From NCBI RefSeq assembly GCF_000612725.1, contig NZ_HG964458.1, positions 124,001 through 188,000 on the forward strand: 64,000 nucleotides of DNA. The letters are read 5' to 3'. Positions 42,633 through 50,722 of this stretch are shown here, in pieces. The notes below the pieces were generated by a model, which was given only the letters and a program-made list of their open reading frames with translations, did not search any database and was not told where the DNA came from. Each line of letters begins with the position of its first letter. Position 1 is the first letter of the stretch. The DNA is from Mycolicibacterium austroafricanum. Lineage in GTDB: Bacteria > Actinomycetota > Actinomycetes > Mycobacteriales > Mycobacteriaceae. The translations under genes were made by a program, and so were the position numbers.

Positions 42633-42651
42633 CCAACTTAGCCCAACCTAA
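42633..42651. promoter_or_regulatory. IdeR-like iron box upstream of gltB
   Basis: CCAACTTAGCCCAACCTAA matches 14 of 19 positions of the reversed IdeR consensus, including 13 of 14 over the last segment. It lies about 170 bases before gltB, whose product is an iron-sulfur enzyme. The match is moderate. Confidence 0.5.
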
Positions 42652-43032
42652 CTTAGTTCGCCCGCCGAGCGCTCCCTTAAAAACCCCCAGCGCACATCAC
42701 AGATGAATAACGTTGCCGCGGTGACTCTTTCAAACCGTTCGCGCTCCAGCGGGGCCGGTGAGTGCTGGGTCACACTCCCTCCTGCCGCGGATGCAAAGTT
42801 TGCTGAAAGTCGGCAGGCCAGTCTTTGCGCTGCATCGACGGGCCCACCACCCTTTGCACAAAGCCTTTCTGGATTCTTAGAAAACCAACCCGCGGCCGGA
42901 TCGGCGGCATGCCGGCCCCGGCAAACTCCGAGCCGATGCGCCGCTCCGCCGCCGGGCCAGGCAACCCCTCCGTAAAGCACTGGGCGAGAACATCTTTGCG
43001 ACCGCCCAGGGGCGGCCGGGACGTAACTGTCG

Positions 43033-43065
43033 CGTTACGGATACCCCGCGGGGGTATCCGTAACG
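43033..43065. promoter_or_regulatory. 33-bp perfect inverted repeat with a CsoR-like core
   Basis: Arms CGTTACGGATACCCC and GGGGTATCCGTAACG, fully complementary, flank a GCG loop. The centre ATACCCC-GCG-GGGGTAT resembles operators of CsoR/RicR-type copper or sulfide-sensing repressors. It ends 24 bases before the thioesterase start. There is no T run, so a terminator is unlikely. Confidence 0.6.
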
Positions 43066-43089
43066 TGGTCCCGGCGTCAAGCTGCAGGT

Positions 43090-43893
43090 GTGCCCTACCC
43101 ACTGAACACACCGCTCGGCCGTTTCGGAATCGAGACGTCGGAGGAGACCCGGGACCGTTGCGTGGCCTCCATCCCGGCCAGCGGCCTGGTCAATCCGCTG
43201 ACCGGCGCCCCGACCCTGGCGCCCCTGGCGATGCTGGTCGACCATGCCGGTGGCCTGATCAACCACGCCCGCCGGGCGGCGCAGGAGTGGACGGTGTCCA
43301 GCGAGCTCGCCGTGGAGGTGGCGCCCGGAGCCGCCGAGATCATCGCGTCCACGCCGGACCGCGACGTCGTCGCCGTCTCCCGGCCGCTGGGCCGCAAACG
43401 CGCCGCCGCGCTCGGAGTCTGTGAGCTCAGCGTCGGCGCAGAGGTGATCGCCACCGCGACCGTCAGGTCCTTCTACATCACGGTGCCCACCACACTGACG
43501 GCGTGGCCGGACAAGCCTTCCGGATCCCTTCCCGGCACCCGGCTGGACGAGCTGATGGCCGTCGAGATCGGCGAGACAGGTGGCAACGCAGCGCTTTTGG
43601 TGCAGCATGACGACCCGGTGCTGAACAACAGCGTGGGCGCGGTGCACGGTGGGGTGTCGTCGATGGGGCTGGAGTTGGTCGGCAGCGCCGCAATCAATCG
43701 AGACAACGCGGCGCAGCACTATCAGACCGCGTCGCTGCGGGTGAACTTCCTGCGGCCGTTCCACGGCGGCGGCGAGGGGCATTACCGCGCCACGGCGATC
43801 CACACCGGGCGCAGCAGCGGCGTGGCCGAGGCGCAGGCTGTGGGCCGCGACGGCAGGACCGCGATCATCGCGCGGCTGACCGCTTACCGCTGA
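43090..43893 (+). CDS. PaaI-like tandem hotdog thioesterase
   Basis: A 267-residue cytoplasmic protein with two hotdog units: residues 1-130 (LAMLVDHAGGLINHA) and 140-267 (GAVHGGVSSMGLELVG, the active-site loop of the PaaI/4-HBT family with Asn/His-Gly-Gly). Such double-hotdog proteins hydrolyse acyl-CoA thioesters; substrate unknown. GTG start, 24 bases after the palindrome. Convergent with dps. Confidence 0.85.
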   Translation: MPYPLNTPLGRFGIETSEETRDRCVASIPASGLVNPLTGAPTLAPLAMLVDHAGGLINHARRAAQEWTVSSELAVEVAPGAAEIIASTPDRDVVAVSRPLGRKRAAALGVCELSVGAEVIATATVRSFYITVPTTLTAWPDKPSGSLPGTRLDELMAVEIGETGGNAALLVQHDDPVLNNSVGAVHGGVSSMGLELVGSAAINRDNAAQHYQTASLRVNFLRPFHGGGEGHYRATAIHTGRSSGVAEAQAVGRDGRTAIIARLTAYR

Positions 43894-43913
43894 CCCGCGG
43901 CCCTCCGCAGAGC

Positions 43914-43966
43914 GCCGCCGGGGAACGGCCGTCCACCCGGTGCGGGACGGCACGCTCCCCGGCGGC
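43914..43966. terminator. GC-rich stem between two convergent genes
   Basis: GCCGCCGGGGA (43914-43924) pairs with TCCCCGGCGGC (43956-43966), with a 31-base loop that can form its own smaller stem. It lies between the stops of the thioesterase and dps genes and could end both transcripts. No T tract on either side, so a factor-dependent or weak terminator. Confidence 0.5.
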
Positions 43967-43976
43967 AGTCGGGACG

Positions 43977-44525
43977 CTAGGAGTTCTTCTTGGCTTTCGA
44001 GGCTGCGGCCTTCTCGGTGGCGGCACCCTTGTTGACGAGCTCGCCACCGGAGTTCTCCAGGTGCGCCCGGACGAACCACTGGAACTTCTCGAGTTCCCCG
44101 GCGTGCCCGATCAGCATGTCCTGCGAGACCAGGTCGAGCTCCTCGAGACGCTCGATGCTCTTGCGGGTGTCCTCGATGACGCCGGTGTACACGAGGTCCA
44201 GCGCCGCCAGGTGAGCCTGGACGGTGTCGCGGGCGACCGAGTAGTCGTCCCAGGTGCGGTCGTTGATGATCGCGCCCGGGGTGCCCAGCGGCGAAGTCCC
44301 CAGGGCGGCGATCCGCTCAGCCACCTCGTCGGCGTATCCGCGGACCAGCTCCACCTGCGGGTCGATCATCTCGTGGACGCCGATGAAGTTGGGCCCCACC
44401 ACATTCCAATGCACGTGCTTGAGGGTGAGGTGCAGGTCGTTGTACCTACTGAGCGCCTTCTGCAGCAGCTCGGCGACTTCGGCTCCCTGCTTGTCGGTCA
44501 GGCCGGGAACGGTGAACGCAGTCAT
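43977..44525 (-). CDS. dps: DNA starvation/stationary-phase protection protein Dps
   Basis: Ferritin-like dodecameric DNA- and iron-binding protein, 182 residues, close to Dps1 of M. smegmatis. Ferroxidase-site residues are in HVHWNVVGPNFIGVHEMIDPQ (His, Asp and Glu at the dimer interface). The Lys-rich C-terminal tail (SKAKKNS) is the DNA-binding extension. ATG 44525 is preceded by a GAAGGAG site. It oxidises and stores iron and shields DNA in starvation. It is absent from M. tuberculosis, so this is a marker of fast growers. Confidence 0.95.
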   Translation of the reverse strand: MTAFTVPGLTDKQGAEVAELLQKALSRYNDLHLTLKHVHWNVVGPNFIGVHEMIDPQVELVRGYADEVAERIAALGTSPLGTPGAIINDRTWDDYSVARDTVQAHLAALDLVYTGVIEDTRKSIERLEELDLVSQDMLIGHAGELEKFQWFVRAHLENSGGELVNKGAATEKAAASKAKKNS

Positions 44526-44589
44526 TACTTGCTCCTTCGCACGATTGACTTCCCGCCCCGTGTACCCGGGTGTGTGGGCAGGTAATCAC

Positions 44590-44609
44590 CTGTGACGTGG
44601 AGGTCACAG
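44590..44609. promoter_or_regulatory. Dyad CTGTGAC-N6-GTCACAG between alkA-like and dps
   Basis: A perfect 7+7 inverted repeat overlaps the stop of the glycosylase gene and lies 65 bases before dps. It could be a regulator site of dps or a weak hairpin terminator of the glycosylase gene. A possible SigF-like -10 (GGGTAC, complement of 44562-44567) lies between it and dps, without a clear -35. Confidence 0.4.
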
Positions 44610-45515
44610 ATCGGCGAGATGCGGGATCGGCAGCCGCGGCCCGAAGCGCGGTTTGAACGCCAGTCCGCTGACTTCGAGCAGCCGCACCGCCCGGTGGCGG
44701 TGCGGTCGCAGCGGTTCGAGCAGCTCGACCATCTGCGGATCGTCGATCGGATGCCCGAGCAGGGTCCACCCGACCACGCCGGAAAGGTGGTAGTCGCCCA
44801 CCGACAGCGCGTCCGCATCCCCCAGGGCGCGCTGTGCGGTCTCCGCGGCGGTCCAGATCCCGACACCGGGCAGCGACATCATCGCGGTCCGCGCCGCCTC
44901 GCCGGGCCGGTCGACGAGCCGCTCCAGCGCGTCGGCTCGTTGTGCGCAGCCGACGACGGTGCGCGCGCGCCGTGGGTCGACGTTGGCGCGGTGGAACTCC
45001 CACGACGGGATGCGACGCCAGGCCTCGGCGGTCGGCGGGACCCGCATGTGGGCCGGCGCGGGACCGGGGGCGGGGGCACCGTAGCGGGTCACCAGCAGCC
45101 GCCACGCCCTGAACGCGTCCTTGCCCACCACCCGTTGTTCCAGGACTGCGGGGATGATGGCCTCCAGGACACGCCCGGTGCGGCCCAGCCGCAGATGGGG
45201 TGCCTTGCGGAGGGCGGCGGCGACCGTCGGCTCCTGCGGATCGAACCCTGCGGCGTCGTCGTCGGCGCCCAGCAGCCCCGGCAGGGTGTCGGTGAACTCG
45301 GCGGCGCCCGGCCCCCATGCTTCGCAGTCGACAGTGGCGGGCGCACTGCGGCTCAGCCGGGCCGTGACGGGCCCGCTGCGCATCAGGCTGGTCCGCCAGA
45401 TCGCCCCGTCGGAGGCGTCGTGGTAGCACGGGTCGCCGCGGCCGCGGCGCAGCGGGGAGAGCGTCCAGCCGGGATTCACCGGGCCGGCGAACTCCACGCT
45501 GGCCGAGATCCGCAT
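44604..45515 (-). CDS. DNA-3-methyladenine glycosylase 2 / HhH-GPD family DNA glycosylase
   Basis: A 303-residue base-excision repair enzyme. Residues 1-110 match the AlkA-type N-terminal beta domain. The HhH-GPD core has LEQRVVGKDAFRAWRLL and LMSLPGVGIWTAAETAQRAL (helix-hairpin-helix), followed by the catalytic Asp in SVGDYHLSG. It excises alkylated bases. No methyltransferase or Ada domain is attached. It lies on the dps strand, 78 bases upstream. Confidence 0.85.
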   Translation of the reverse strand: MRISASVEFAGPVNPGWTLSPLRRGRGDPCYHDASDGAIWRTSLMRSGPVTARLSRSAPATVDCEAWGPGAAEFTDTLPGLLGADDDAAGFDPQEPTVAAALRKAPHLRLGRTGRVLEAIIPAVLEQRVVGKDAFRAWRLLVTRYGAPAPGPAPAHMRVPPTAEAWRRIPSWEFHRANVDPRRARTVVGCAQRADALERLVDRPGEAARTAMMSLPGVGIWTAAETAQRALGDADALSVGDYHLSGVVGWTLLGHPIDDPQMVELLEPLRPHRHRAVRLLEVSGLAFKPRFGPRLPIPHLADL

Positions 45516-45524
45516 CGCCTCAGC

Positions 45525-45899
45525 CTAGGGGTGCACGGTGACATCGGCCTTGTCCGCGTAGAACGCGACGTGGCCGGCGATCTGTGCGACGGCGGGGTGG
45601 GGCTCGCGGTAGGTCCAGATCGCGTCGGCGACGGTCTGCCCACCGGCGACGACGTCGAAGTAGCCGGCCTGGCCCTTGTACGGGCAGTACGTCGCGGTGT
45701 CGCTCGGGCGGAGCCGTTCGGTGACCACGTCTGCCATCGGAATATATTGCACGGCAGGGTAACTGGATTCCTGCAGGGTCAGAGCAGAGTCGGTCTCGGC
45801 GATGGTCTCGCCGTTCACCCGGACGACGACGTGCCTGCCGGTCGGCACGACGGTGATCGGATGGGCCGGGGAGGGCTCCAGGACAGGTCGATCGGTCAT
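45525..45899 (-). CDS. DUF427 domain protein
   Basis: A 124-residue single-domain DUF427 protein with VRVNGETIAETDSAL, TYCPYKGQAGYFDV and a C-terminal AFYADKADVTV, the family hallmarks. Cytosolic beta-barrel-like fold; function unknown. Starts at ATG 45899, 15 bases downstream of the FAD oxidoreductase stop on the same strand. Confidence 0.9.
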   Translation of the reverse strand: MTDRPVLEPSPAHPITVVPTGRHVVVRVNGETIAETDSALTLQESSYPAVQYIPMADVVTERLRPSDTATYCPYKGQAGYFDVVAGGQTVADAIWTYREPHPAVAQIAGHVAFYADKADVTVHP

Positions 45900-45914
45900 G
45901 CCACCATTGAACGC

Positions 45915-47297
45915 CTAGTGCGGGCGGCCGGCGATCTTGTCGGCGACGACGGCGATCGGCGACGTCCTTCTGGCGCCGCGGGCCTCGTGCCAGTCGGCGG
46001 CCTTGTACGCGAGATACATCCCCCGCACCCCCAGCCAGCGCAACGGTTCGGGCTCCCAGCTCTTCGAGCGGTGCCCGACCCAGGGCAGACGTGTCAGCGG
46101 CGACTGGCGGCCGAGCACCAGGTCGGTCAGCGTGCGCGCGGCCAGGTTGGTCGCGGTCACCCCGTGACCGACATAGCCGCCCGCCCACCCGAGCCCGGTC
46201 TCCCTGTCGAAGTCGACGGTCGCCTCCCAGTCCCGCGGCACCGCCAGCACGCCGCACCAGCCGTGCGCGATCGGGACATCGGCCACCTGCGGCAGGATCG
46301 AGTGCAGCGTCGCGGTCAGGTGGGCGATGGTGCGTTCGGGCACCCGCCCGTCCCGGTCGATGCGCGATGCGAACCGATAGGGCACACTGCGTCCGCCGAT
46401 GGCGATCCGGTCGTCGACGGTGCGCTGGGCGTAGAAGAAGCCGTGCGCCGTGTCCCCCAGAGTTTCCCTGCCCTGCCAGCCGATGGTGTCCCAAACCTGT
46501 TCGGGCACGGGATCGGTCGCGATCATCGAGCTGTTCATCGGCAGCCAGCGGCGCTTGAGCCCGGGGAGTGCCGCGGTGAACCCCTCGGTGGCGCGCAGCA
46601 CGACGGGGGCGGTCACGGCGCCCCACGGGGTCACCGCGCGGCCCGCGCCGATCTCGATCACCGGTGAACGCTCGTAGACGGCGACGCCGAGGCGCTCCAC
46701 GGTGTCGGCGAGCCCGCGGACCAGCTGGGCCGGCTGGATCCGGGCGCAGTGCGGATTGTGATAGCCGGCGACCACACCGTCGAGCCGGATGCGTCGTGTC
46801 GCCTCGTCGGCGGTCAGCGGCTCGATGCCGTCGACCTGCCATCGGCGTTCGGCCTCGACGGCCGCCGCCAGCCGGGACGCCTGGGCGGCGTTGCGGGCGA
46901 CCTCCAGCGTTCCGCCTTTGACGATGCCGGCGTCGATGCCCTCGCGCCCGGCGACGGCGATCACCTCGTCGACCGCGTCGTTGAGGGCGCGCTGCCAGGC
47001 CACCACACCGTCACGGCCGTACCGCCGCGCCATTCGCTCACGGTCGCCCGGCACCAGGCCCGACAGCCAGCCGCCGTTGCGGCCGGACGCGCCGAATCCG
47101 GCGAACCGTGCCTCCAGCACGACGATGCGCAGCGACGGGTCCGCCCGCTTGAGGTAGTAGGCCGTCCACAGCCCGGTGTATCCGGCGCCGACGATGCACA
47201 CGTCGGCATCCCGGCTGCCCGGCAGGGGTCCGCGGCTGAAGGGCAGCTCATCGAACCAGTGGGACACGTAGCCGTTCACCGGCGCTCGGGTAGGCAC
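45915..47297 (-). CDS. FAD-dependent oxidoreductase, DAO family
   Basis: A 460-residue flavoprotein. The ADP-binding fold VCIVGAGYTGLWTAYYLKR lies near the N-terminus, followed by VLEARFAGFGASGRNGGWLSG, as in D-amino-acid oxidase/glycine oxidase-like GcvT-linked dehydrogenases. The C-terminal region has GWAGGYVGHGVTATNLA. GTG 47297 is chosen; a longer start at 47354 would overlap the divergent DUF4262 start codon. Substrate likely an amino acid or amine; not predictable. Confidence 0.85.
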   Translation of the reverse strand: MPTRAPVNGYVSHWFDELPFSRGPLPGSRDADVCIVGAGYTGLWTAYYLKRADPSLRIVVLEARFAGFGASGRNGGWLSGLVPGDRERMARRYGRDGVVAWQRALNDAVDEVIAVAGREGIDAGIVKGGTLEVARNAAQASRLAAAVEAERRWQVDGIEPLTADEATRRIRLDGVVAGYHNPHCARIQPAQLVRGLADTVERLGVAVYERSPVIEIGAGRAVTPWGAVTAPVVLRATEGFTAALPGLKRRWLPMNSSMIATDPVPEQVWDTIGWQGRETLGDTAHGFFYAQRTVDDRIAIGGRSVPYRFASRIDRDGRVPERTIAHLTATLHSILPQVADVPIAHGWCGVLAVPRDWEATVDFDRETGLGWAGGYVGHGVTATNLAARTLTDLVLGRQSPLTRLPWVGHRSKSWEPEPLRWLGVRGMYLAYKAADWHEARGARRTSPIAVVADKIAGRPH

Positions 47298-47352
47298 CGG
47301 GAGATTGTCGCAGCCCAGCGGGAATGTCGGTGCCGAGGTGCAGGCTGGCGTC

Positions 47353-47820
47353 ATGTGTTGGTTGTGCGAACACCCGACTGCAACCCCACAGGACTATCTC
47401 GCGGTCCTGCGGGACAAGGCGCGCAAGCACGGCTGGGCGGTCCAGTATGTCGAGGACGAAAGCCACCCGTTCGCCTACACGGTCGGGCTGAATGACTGGA
47501 ATCTGCCCGAGTTGTTGGTGACAGGTGTGCCGCCGTCGGCGTCGACATGGCTTCTGCGCTCGGTCGCGCGCAGAGCCCTGCGGGGTCTCCGCGTGGTAGC
47601 AGGCGCTCGGCTGGCGGTGGAAGAAGGCCCGCTCATCGAGTTCGTCGACGTGGATCACCCCGATGTCCATCTGTGCTGGGCGGTCAATCACGCAGAAGGT
47701 CCGATCCGTGCCCTGCAGGTGGTGTGGGCCGACAGGCACGGTCACTGGCCGTGGTCGGACAGGTTCTGCGACGGCCATGGATGCCAGCCGGTGTTCGGAA
47801 AGCGGGCTCAGACCTCCTGA
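47353..47820 (+). CDS. DUF4262 domain protein
   Basis: A 155-residue protein starting MCWLCEH with a Cys-Xaa-Xaa-Cys, then WAVQYVEDESHPFAYTVGL, the DUF4262 signature, and a C-terminal VVWADRHGHWPWSDRF block. Function unknown. ATG 47353 is opposite the FAD oxidoreductase, 55 bases from its start. Ends 1 base before the convergent methyltransferase. Confidence 0.88.
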   Translation: MCWLCEHPTATPQDYLAVLRDKARKHGWAVQYVEDESHPFAYTVGLNDWNLPELLVTGVPPSASTWLLRSVARRALRGLRVVAGARLAVEEGPLIEFVDVDHPDVHLCWAVNHAEGPIRALQVVWADRHGHWPWSDRFCDGHGCQPVFGKRAQTS

Positions 47821-47821
47821 C

Positions 47822-48640
47822 TCAGAAGGCGTACCGATGGAACTGGGACATGGTCCGCGCCGCCGGGATGCGGTTCATCACCGCGCCCAACAACCGGTAG
47901 ACGCCGGGCAGCCGATCGAACACGTCGGACTCGAAGACCGGAACCCATTGCAGCAGACGGGTTCCCGGGACGGAATCCAGGATGTCCTCCGGCCCGTTGA
48001 TCGCCCAGTACAGCGTGGAGCCCGACCGACGCACCACCGCGTTACTCCACTGCGCCTTGATGCCGAGCCAATTGAACGCGTCGAATTGCAGTTCGCCCGA
48101 GGGAAAGCGGTCGACGACACGGCGCAGCAATGCGACGCCGTCGGCCTCGCGGAGGTACATGGTCAGGCCTTCCCCGATCACGAGGGCCGGACGGTCGTCG
48201 GGGATGTCGGCGAGCCATGCCGGGTCGGTGACCGACGCCGCGACCACATGGTTGCCGGGTCGCACCGGGTAGAACCGCTCCCGAAGCGCGGCCACCTGCG
48301 GATAGTCGACGTCGTACCAGTCGACGCCGTCTCCGGGCTGCACCCGAAGGAACCGGCTGTCGAGGCCGCAGCCCAGGTGTACGACCACAGCTCGGGGGTG
48401 CGCTGCGAGGAACTGCTCCGTCCAGAAATCGAAGTGGGCCGAGCGCAGCGTCACCGATGGCGCGTTGCGCGTGGTGATGGTGGTCGACGACCAGTCGTAG
48501 TCGATCCGGTCGACGATGTCTCTGGCCCAGGTGTCGTTGAGCACCGAGTCGGGGGCGCCGGCATCGAGCGCCTTGGCGTACAGGGTCGCCAACATGGTCT
48601 GCGGAGAACCGTGCAGGTCGACGCGCAGTCGATCGCTCAC
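47822..48640 (-). CDS. Class I SAM-dependent methyltransferase, LCM/PPM1-like family
   Basis: A 272-residue methyltransferase. The SAM-binding loop VVHLGCGLDSRFLRV near residue 87, an acidic DVDYPQV, and the ALVIGEGLTMYL block define the leucine carboxyl methyltransferase (Pfam LCM) family, common in mycobacteria as polyketide-associated O-methyltransferases. Substrate unknown. Starts at GTG 48640. Confidence 0.88.
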   Translation of the reverse strand: MSDRLRVDLHGSPQTMLATLYAKALDAGAPDSVLNDTWARDIVDRIDYDWSSTTITTRNAPSVTLRSAHFDFWTEQFLAAHPRAVVVHLGCGLDSRFLRVQPGDGVDWYDVDYPQVAALRERFYPVRPGNHVVAASVTDPAWLADIPDDRPALVIGEGLTMYLREADGVALLRRVVDRFPSGELQFDAFNWLGIKAQWSNAVVRRSGSTLYWAINGPEDILDSVPGTRLLQWVPVFESDVFDRLPGVYRLLGAVMNRIPAARTMSQFHRYAF

Positions 48641-48703
48641 GAACTCGACGCTAGTCCCGCCGCGGCCGTCCGGGAAGTGACTGAACGCGCCACGGCGTGC
48701 CGT

Positions 48704-49723
48704 TCAGCCCGCTGCCTTGCCTGCCCGCTTCGCGGCACGCAGACCCACCCAGAACTTCGCGGCCTCGCGGATGGACTCCTCGACAGGTCTTGGCTGCCAA
48801 CCCAATTCACGCTTGGCCTTGCCGCAGTCCACCGGCGCCTCGGCCCGCATCAGACGCAGCGAGTCCAGCGAGAGTCGTTCGTCGGTGCCCTTGAGCCGGC
48901 CCTTGAGGCTGCCCAGCGCGGCCATCGCGTAGGACAGCGGCAGCGGCATCGTCCTCGACGGTGCGGGCACCCCGGCGGCTTCGGCGGCGATCCGCACGAC
49001 GTCGGCGTTGGAGATCATCTTCTCCGAGATCAGATAACGCTCGCCGACCCGGCCCTTCTCCGCGGCCAGCAGCAGTGCGTGTGCCGCGTCCTCGACCCCG
49101 ACGGCCTCCAGTTCGATGCCGCCCAGCACGAACGGCAGCTTGCCGAACGCCGCGCCGGCGATGATCGCCCCGTGCGGGGTGCGCCCCCAGTCCCCGGCGC
49201 CGTAGGTGGTCGACACACACATCGCCACTGCGGGCAGCCCGCGGGTCCGGGCGTACTCCAGGACCAGATTCTCGGCCTGTACCCGCGACCGGACGTACGG
49301 GGTCAGCCCGCGATCCGCGATCACGTCGGCCTCGGTGGCCACCCGCCCGCGCCTGCGCCCGACGGTGACGTAGCTGCTGGTGAAGACGAACTTGCGCAGC
49401 CCCGCGGCCACGGCCGGTTCGACGGCGATATTCAGGACGTTGCGGGTGCCTTCGACGTTGGTGCGGAACAGCGGCGCCGGGTCGCGCAGCCAGCCGCGGG
49501 TGTCGACGACGCAGTAGTACACGACGTCGCATCCGGTCATCGCCTCGCGCAGCACGTCGTCGTCCCAGATGTCTCCGACAAAGCGCGTGACGGTCAGGTC
49601 GTCGATGCCGATCGTGTTGGCGCCCTCGCGCACCATCACGCGCACGTCCTGGCCGTCGGCGACGAGCCGGCGGGTGACGTGGCTGCCGAGGTAACCGTTG
49701 GCGCCGATGACCAGAGCCGTCAT
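48704..49723 (-). CDS. NAD-dependent epimerase/dehydratase, 3-beta-HSD-like
   Basis: A 339-residue extended short-chain dehydrogenase. TALVIGANGYLGSHVTRRL is the Gly-rich NAD(P) site, with a downstream VFTSSYVTVG strand (Ser) and a later Tyr/Lys region less canonical than usual. C-terminal KRELGWQPRPVEESI is typical. Start ATG 49723 overlaps the NTF2-like stop by 4 bases. Placed under a KstR motif with an NTF2-like gene, so a steroid dehydrogenase-type role is inferred. Confidence 0.85.
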   Translation of the reverse strand: MTALVIGANGYLGSHVTRRLVADGQDVRVMVREGANTIGIDDLTVTRFVGDIWDDDVLREAMTGCDVVYYCVVDTRGWLRDPAPLFRTNVEGTRNVLNIAVEPAVAAGLRKFVFTSSYVTVGRRRGRVATEADVIADRGLTPYVRSRVQAENLVLEYARTRGLPAVAMCVSTTYGAGDWGRTPHGAIIAGAAFGKLPFVLGGIELEAVGVEDAAHALLLAAEKGRVGERYLISEKMISNADVVRIAAEAAGVPAPSRTMPLPLSYAMAALGSLKGRLKGTDERLSLDSLRLMRAEAPVDCGKAKRELGWQPRPVEESIREAAKFWVGLRAAKRAGKAAG

Positions 49724-50238
49724 AGGGCGCCCCGACCGCCGGGAGAGAATTTCGCCATCCACTGCGCCGCCTCGTCGGGCAGCGTCCCGAGTTCTTCGGC
49801 CTTCCTGCACCACTTGACCGTCGCCGACACGAACCGCAGCGGGTTGTAGATGTCCTCCTGGCGTTTCCACTTCCCGTCACCGGCATAGGTGAGGATCGAG
49901 ATGTTGGTCGCGCTGATGATGGTGCCGTCACCGGGGTCGCGCATCGGGTTGTCGAGTTCGCAGATGATGCGTGCGGTCGCTTCGTCGATGACGCTCCACA
50001 GCGACGGGAACGACGTCATGTAGCTGCCGGGGAAGGACTCCATGGTCTTCCAGATCCATGGCCGGACCTCGTCGCGGCCGCGCATCGTGCCTGCGGCGTG
50101 CTCGATGTAGAGGATGTCGTCGGTGTACTGGTCAACCCAGGGATCCCAGTCCCGGGTCTGTGCTGCACGGTCGACCGTCTTCTCGAACCCCGCGAACGCC
50201 TCGGCGAGCTCGTCCCGCGTGAAAGTGTTGCCCGTCAC
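49720..50238 (-). CDS. SnoaL-like/NTF2-like fold protein
   Basis: A 172-residue protein of the nuclear transport factor 2 superfamily: FEKTVDRAAQTRDWDPWVDQY, then DDILYIEHAAGTMRGRDEVRPW, a typical cone-shaped SnoaL pattern. Related folds include delta-5-3-ketosteroid isomerase. First gene of an operon with the epimerase and 9 bases from a KstR motif. Likely a steroid-degradation enzyme or accessory factor. Confidence 0.82.
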   Translation of the reverse strand: MTGNTFTRDELAEAFAGFEKTVDRAAQTRDWDPWVDQYTDDILYIEHAAGTMRGRDEVRPWIWKTMESFPGSYMTSFPSLWSVIDEATARIICELDNPMRDPGDGTIISATNISILTYAGDGKWKRQEDIYNPLRFVSATVKWCRKAEELGTLPDEAAQWMAKFSPGGRGAL

Positions 50239-50247
50239 ACCTGGAAA

Positions 50248-50261
50248 TAGAACACGTTCTA
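50248..50261. promoter_or_regulatory. KstR motif (cholesterol catabolism repressor)
   Basis: TAGAACACGTTCTA matches the KstR consensus TnnAACnnGTTnnA at every defined position and is symmetric except for the two central bases. It sits 9 bases before the start of the SnoaL-like gene, a normal position for repression. Confidence 0.8.
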
Positions 50262-50281
50262 CCTGCCGTTGTCGAGGCCGG

Positions 50282-50698
50282 TCAGGTCACGCTGAGCACA
50301 CGGCGCGCGCCGAGGGGCTGCTGCAGCGGCACATCGAGCCCGCCGAACAGCGCGATCGCGATGCAGGCCCGGTCCAGCGCCGAGGGCAGCGTCCCGGTCC
50401 GCAGGTCGACGAGCACCGCGTCGGACGACTCCTGCACGGTCGCGGACACGCCGTAGCACTCCGGCGTTCCGGTCGTGAAGTGCAGCCGGACCGTCCGCTC
50501 GTCGATGACGCGGCTCCATGCCTGCGGTCGCGTCGGGTACGCGTCGACGATGGCCGGGTTGTCGACGAACATCGCGGCCGGGGTGCCCGTGGGGGTTTCC
50601 GGAACCGGCACCGGCGCCGGCGGCTGGGCGGCGGCCGGACCGCCCCCGGTCCCGAGCATCATCAGCATCGCCAGGACGATGCCCGCAACTGAGCGCAT
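50282..50698 (-). CDS. Small secreted protein
   Basis: A 138-residue exported protein with a signal peptide (residues 1-24, cleavage near PAAAQ), a Pro-rich linker, and a compact domain of about 95 residues with two Cys that could form a disulfide (Cys at GTPECYGVS and at LDRACIAIAL). No family recognised. It is the last gene of the secreted-protein cluster following the PGRS gene. Confidence 0.7.
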   Translation of the reverse strand: MRSVAGIVLAMLMMLGTGGGPAAAQPPAPVPVPETPTGTPAAMFVDNPAIVDAYPTRPQAWSRVIDERTVRLHFTTGTPECYGVSATVQESSDAVLVDLRTGTLPSALDRACIAIALFGGLDVPLQQPLGARRVLSVT

Positions 50699-50722
50699 CC
50701 GTCCTTTCTAGTCCCGGTCCGG

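Larger units (their letters stand above)
42464..43089. promoter_or_regulatory. 626-bp intergenic region upstream of gltB and the thioesterase
   Basis: No convincing gene is seen; one short 90-codon frame lacks a ribosome site and a protein-like composition. The region contains the IdeR-like box and the 33-bp palindrome listed separately, an AT-rich stretch around 42590-42660 likely to hold the gltB promoter, and otherwise no clear structure. Confidence 0.6.

Noticed and set aside
42703..42975. A 90-codon frame upstream of gltB
   Set aside because: No ribosome site, Pro/Ala/Ser-rich composition without structure, and it spans a probable promoter region.
43033..43065. A rho-independent terminator
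   Set aside because: The stem is perfect, but there is no T run on either strand and it lies just before a start codon.
44590..44609. A Crp-type binding site before dps
   Set aside because: The TGTGA and TCACA arms are 8 bases apart, not the 6 of the Crp consensus.
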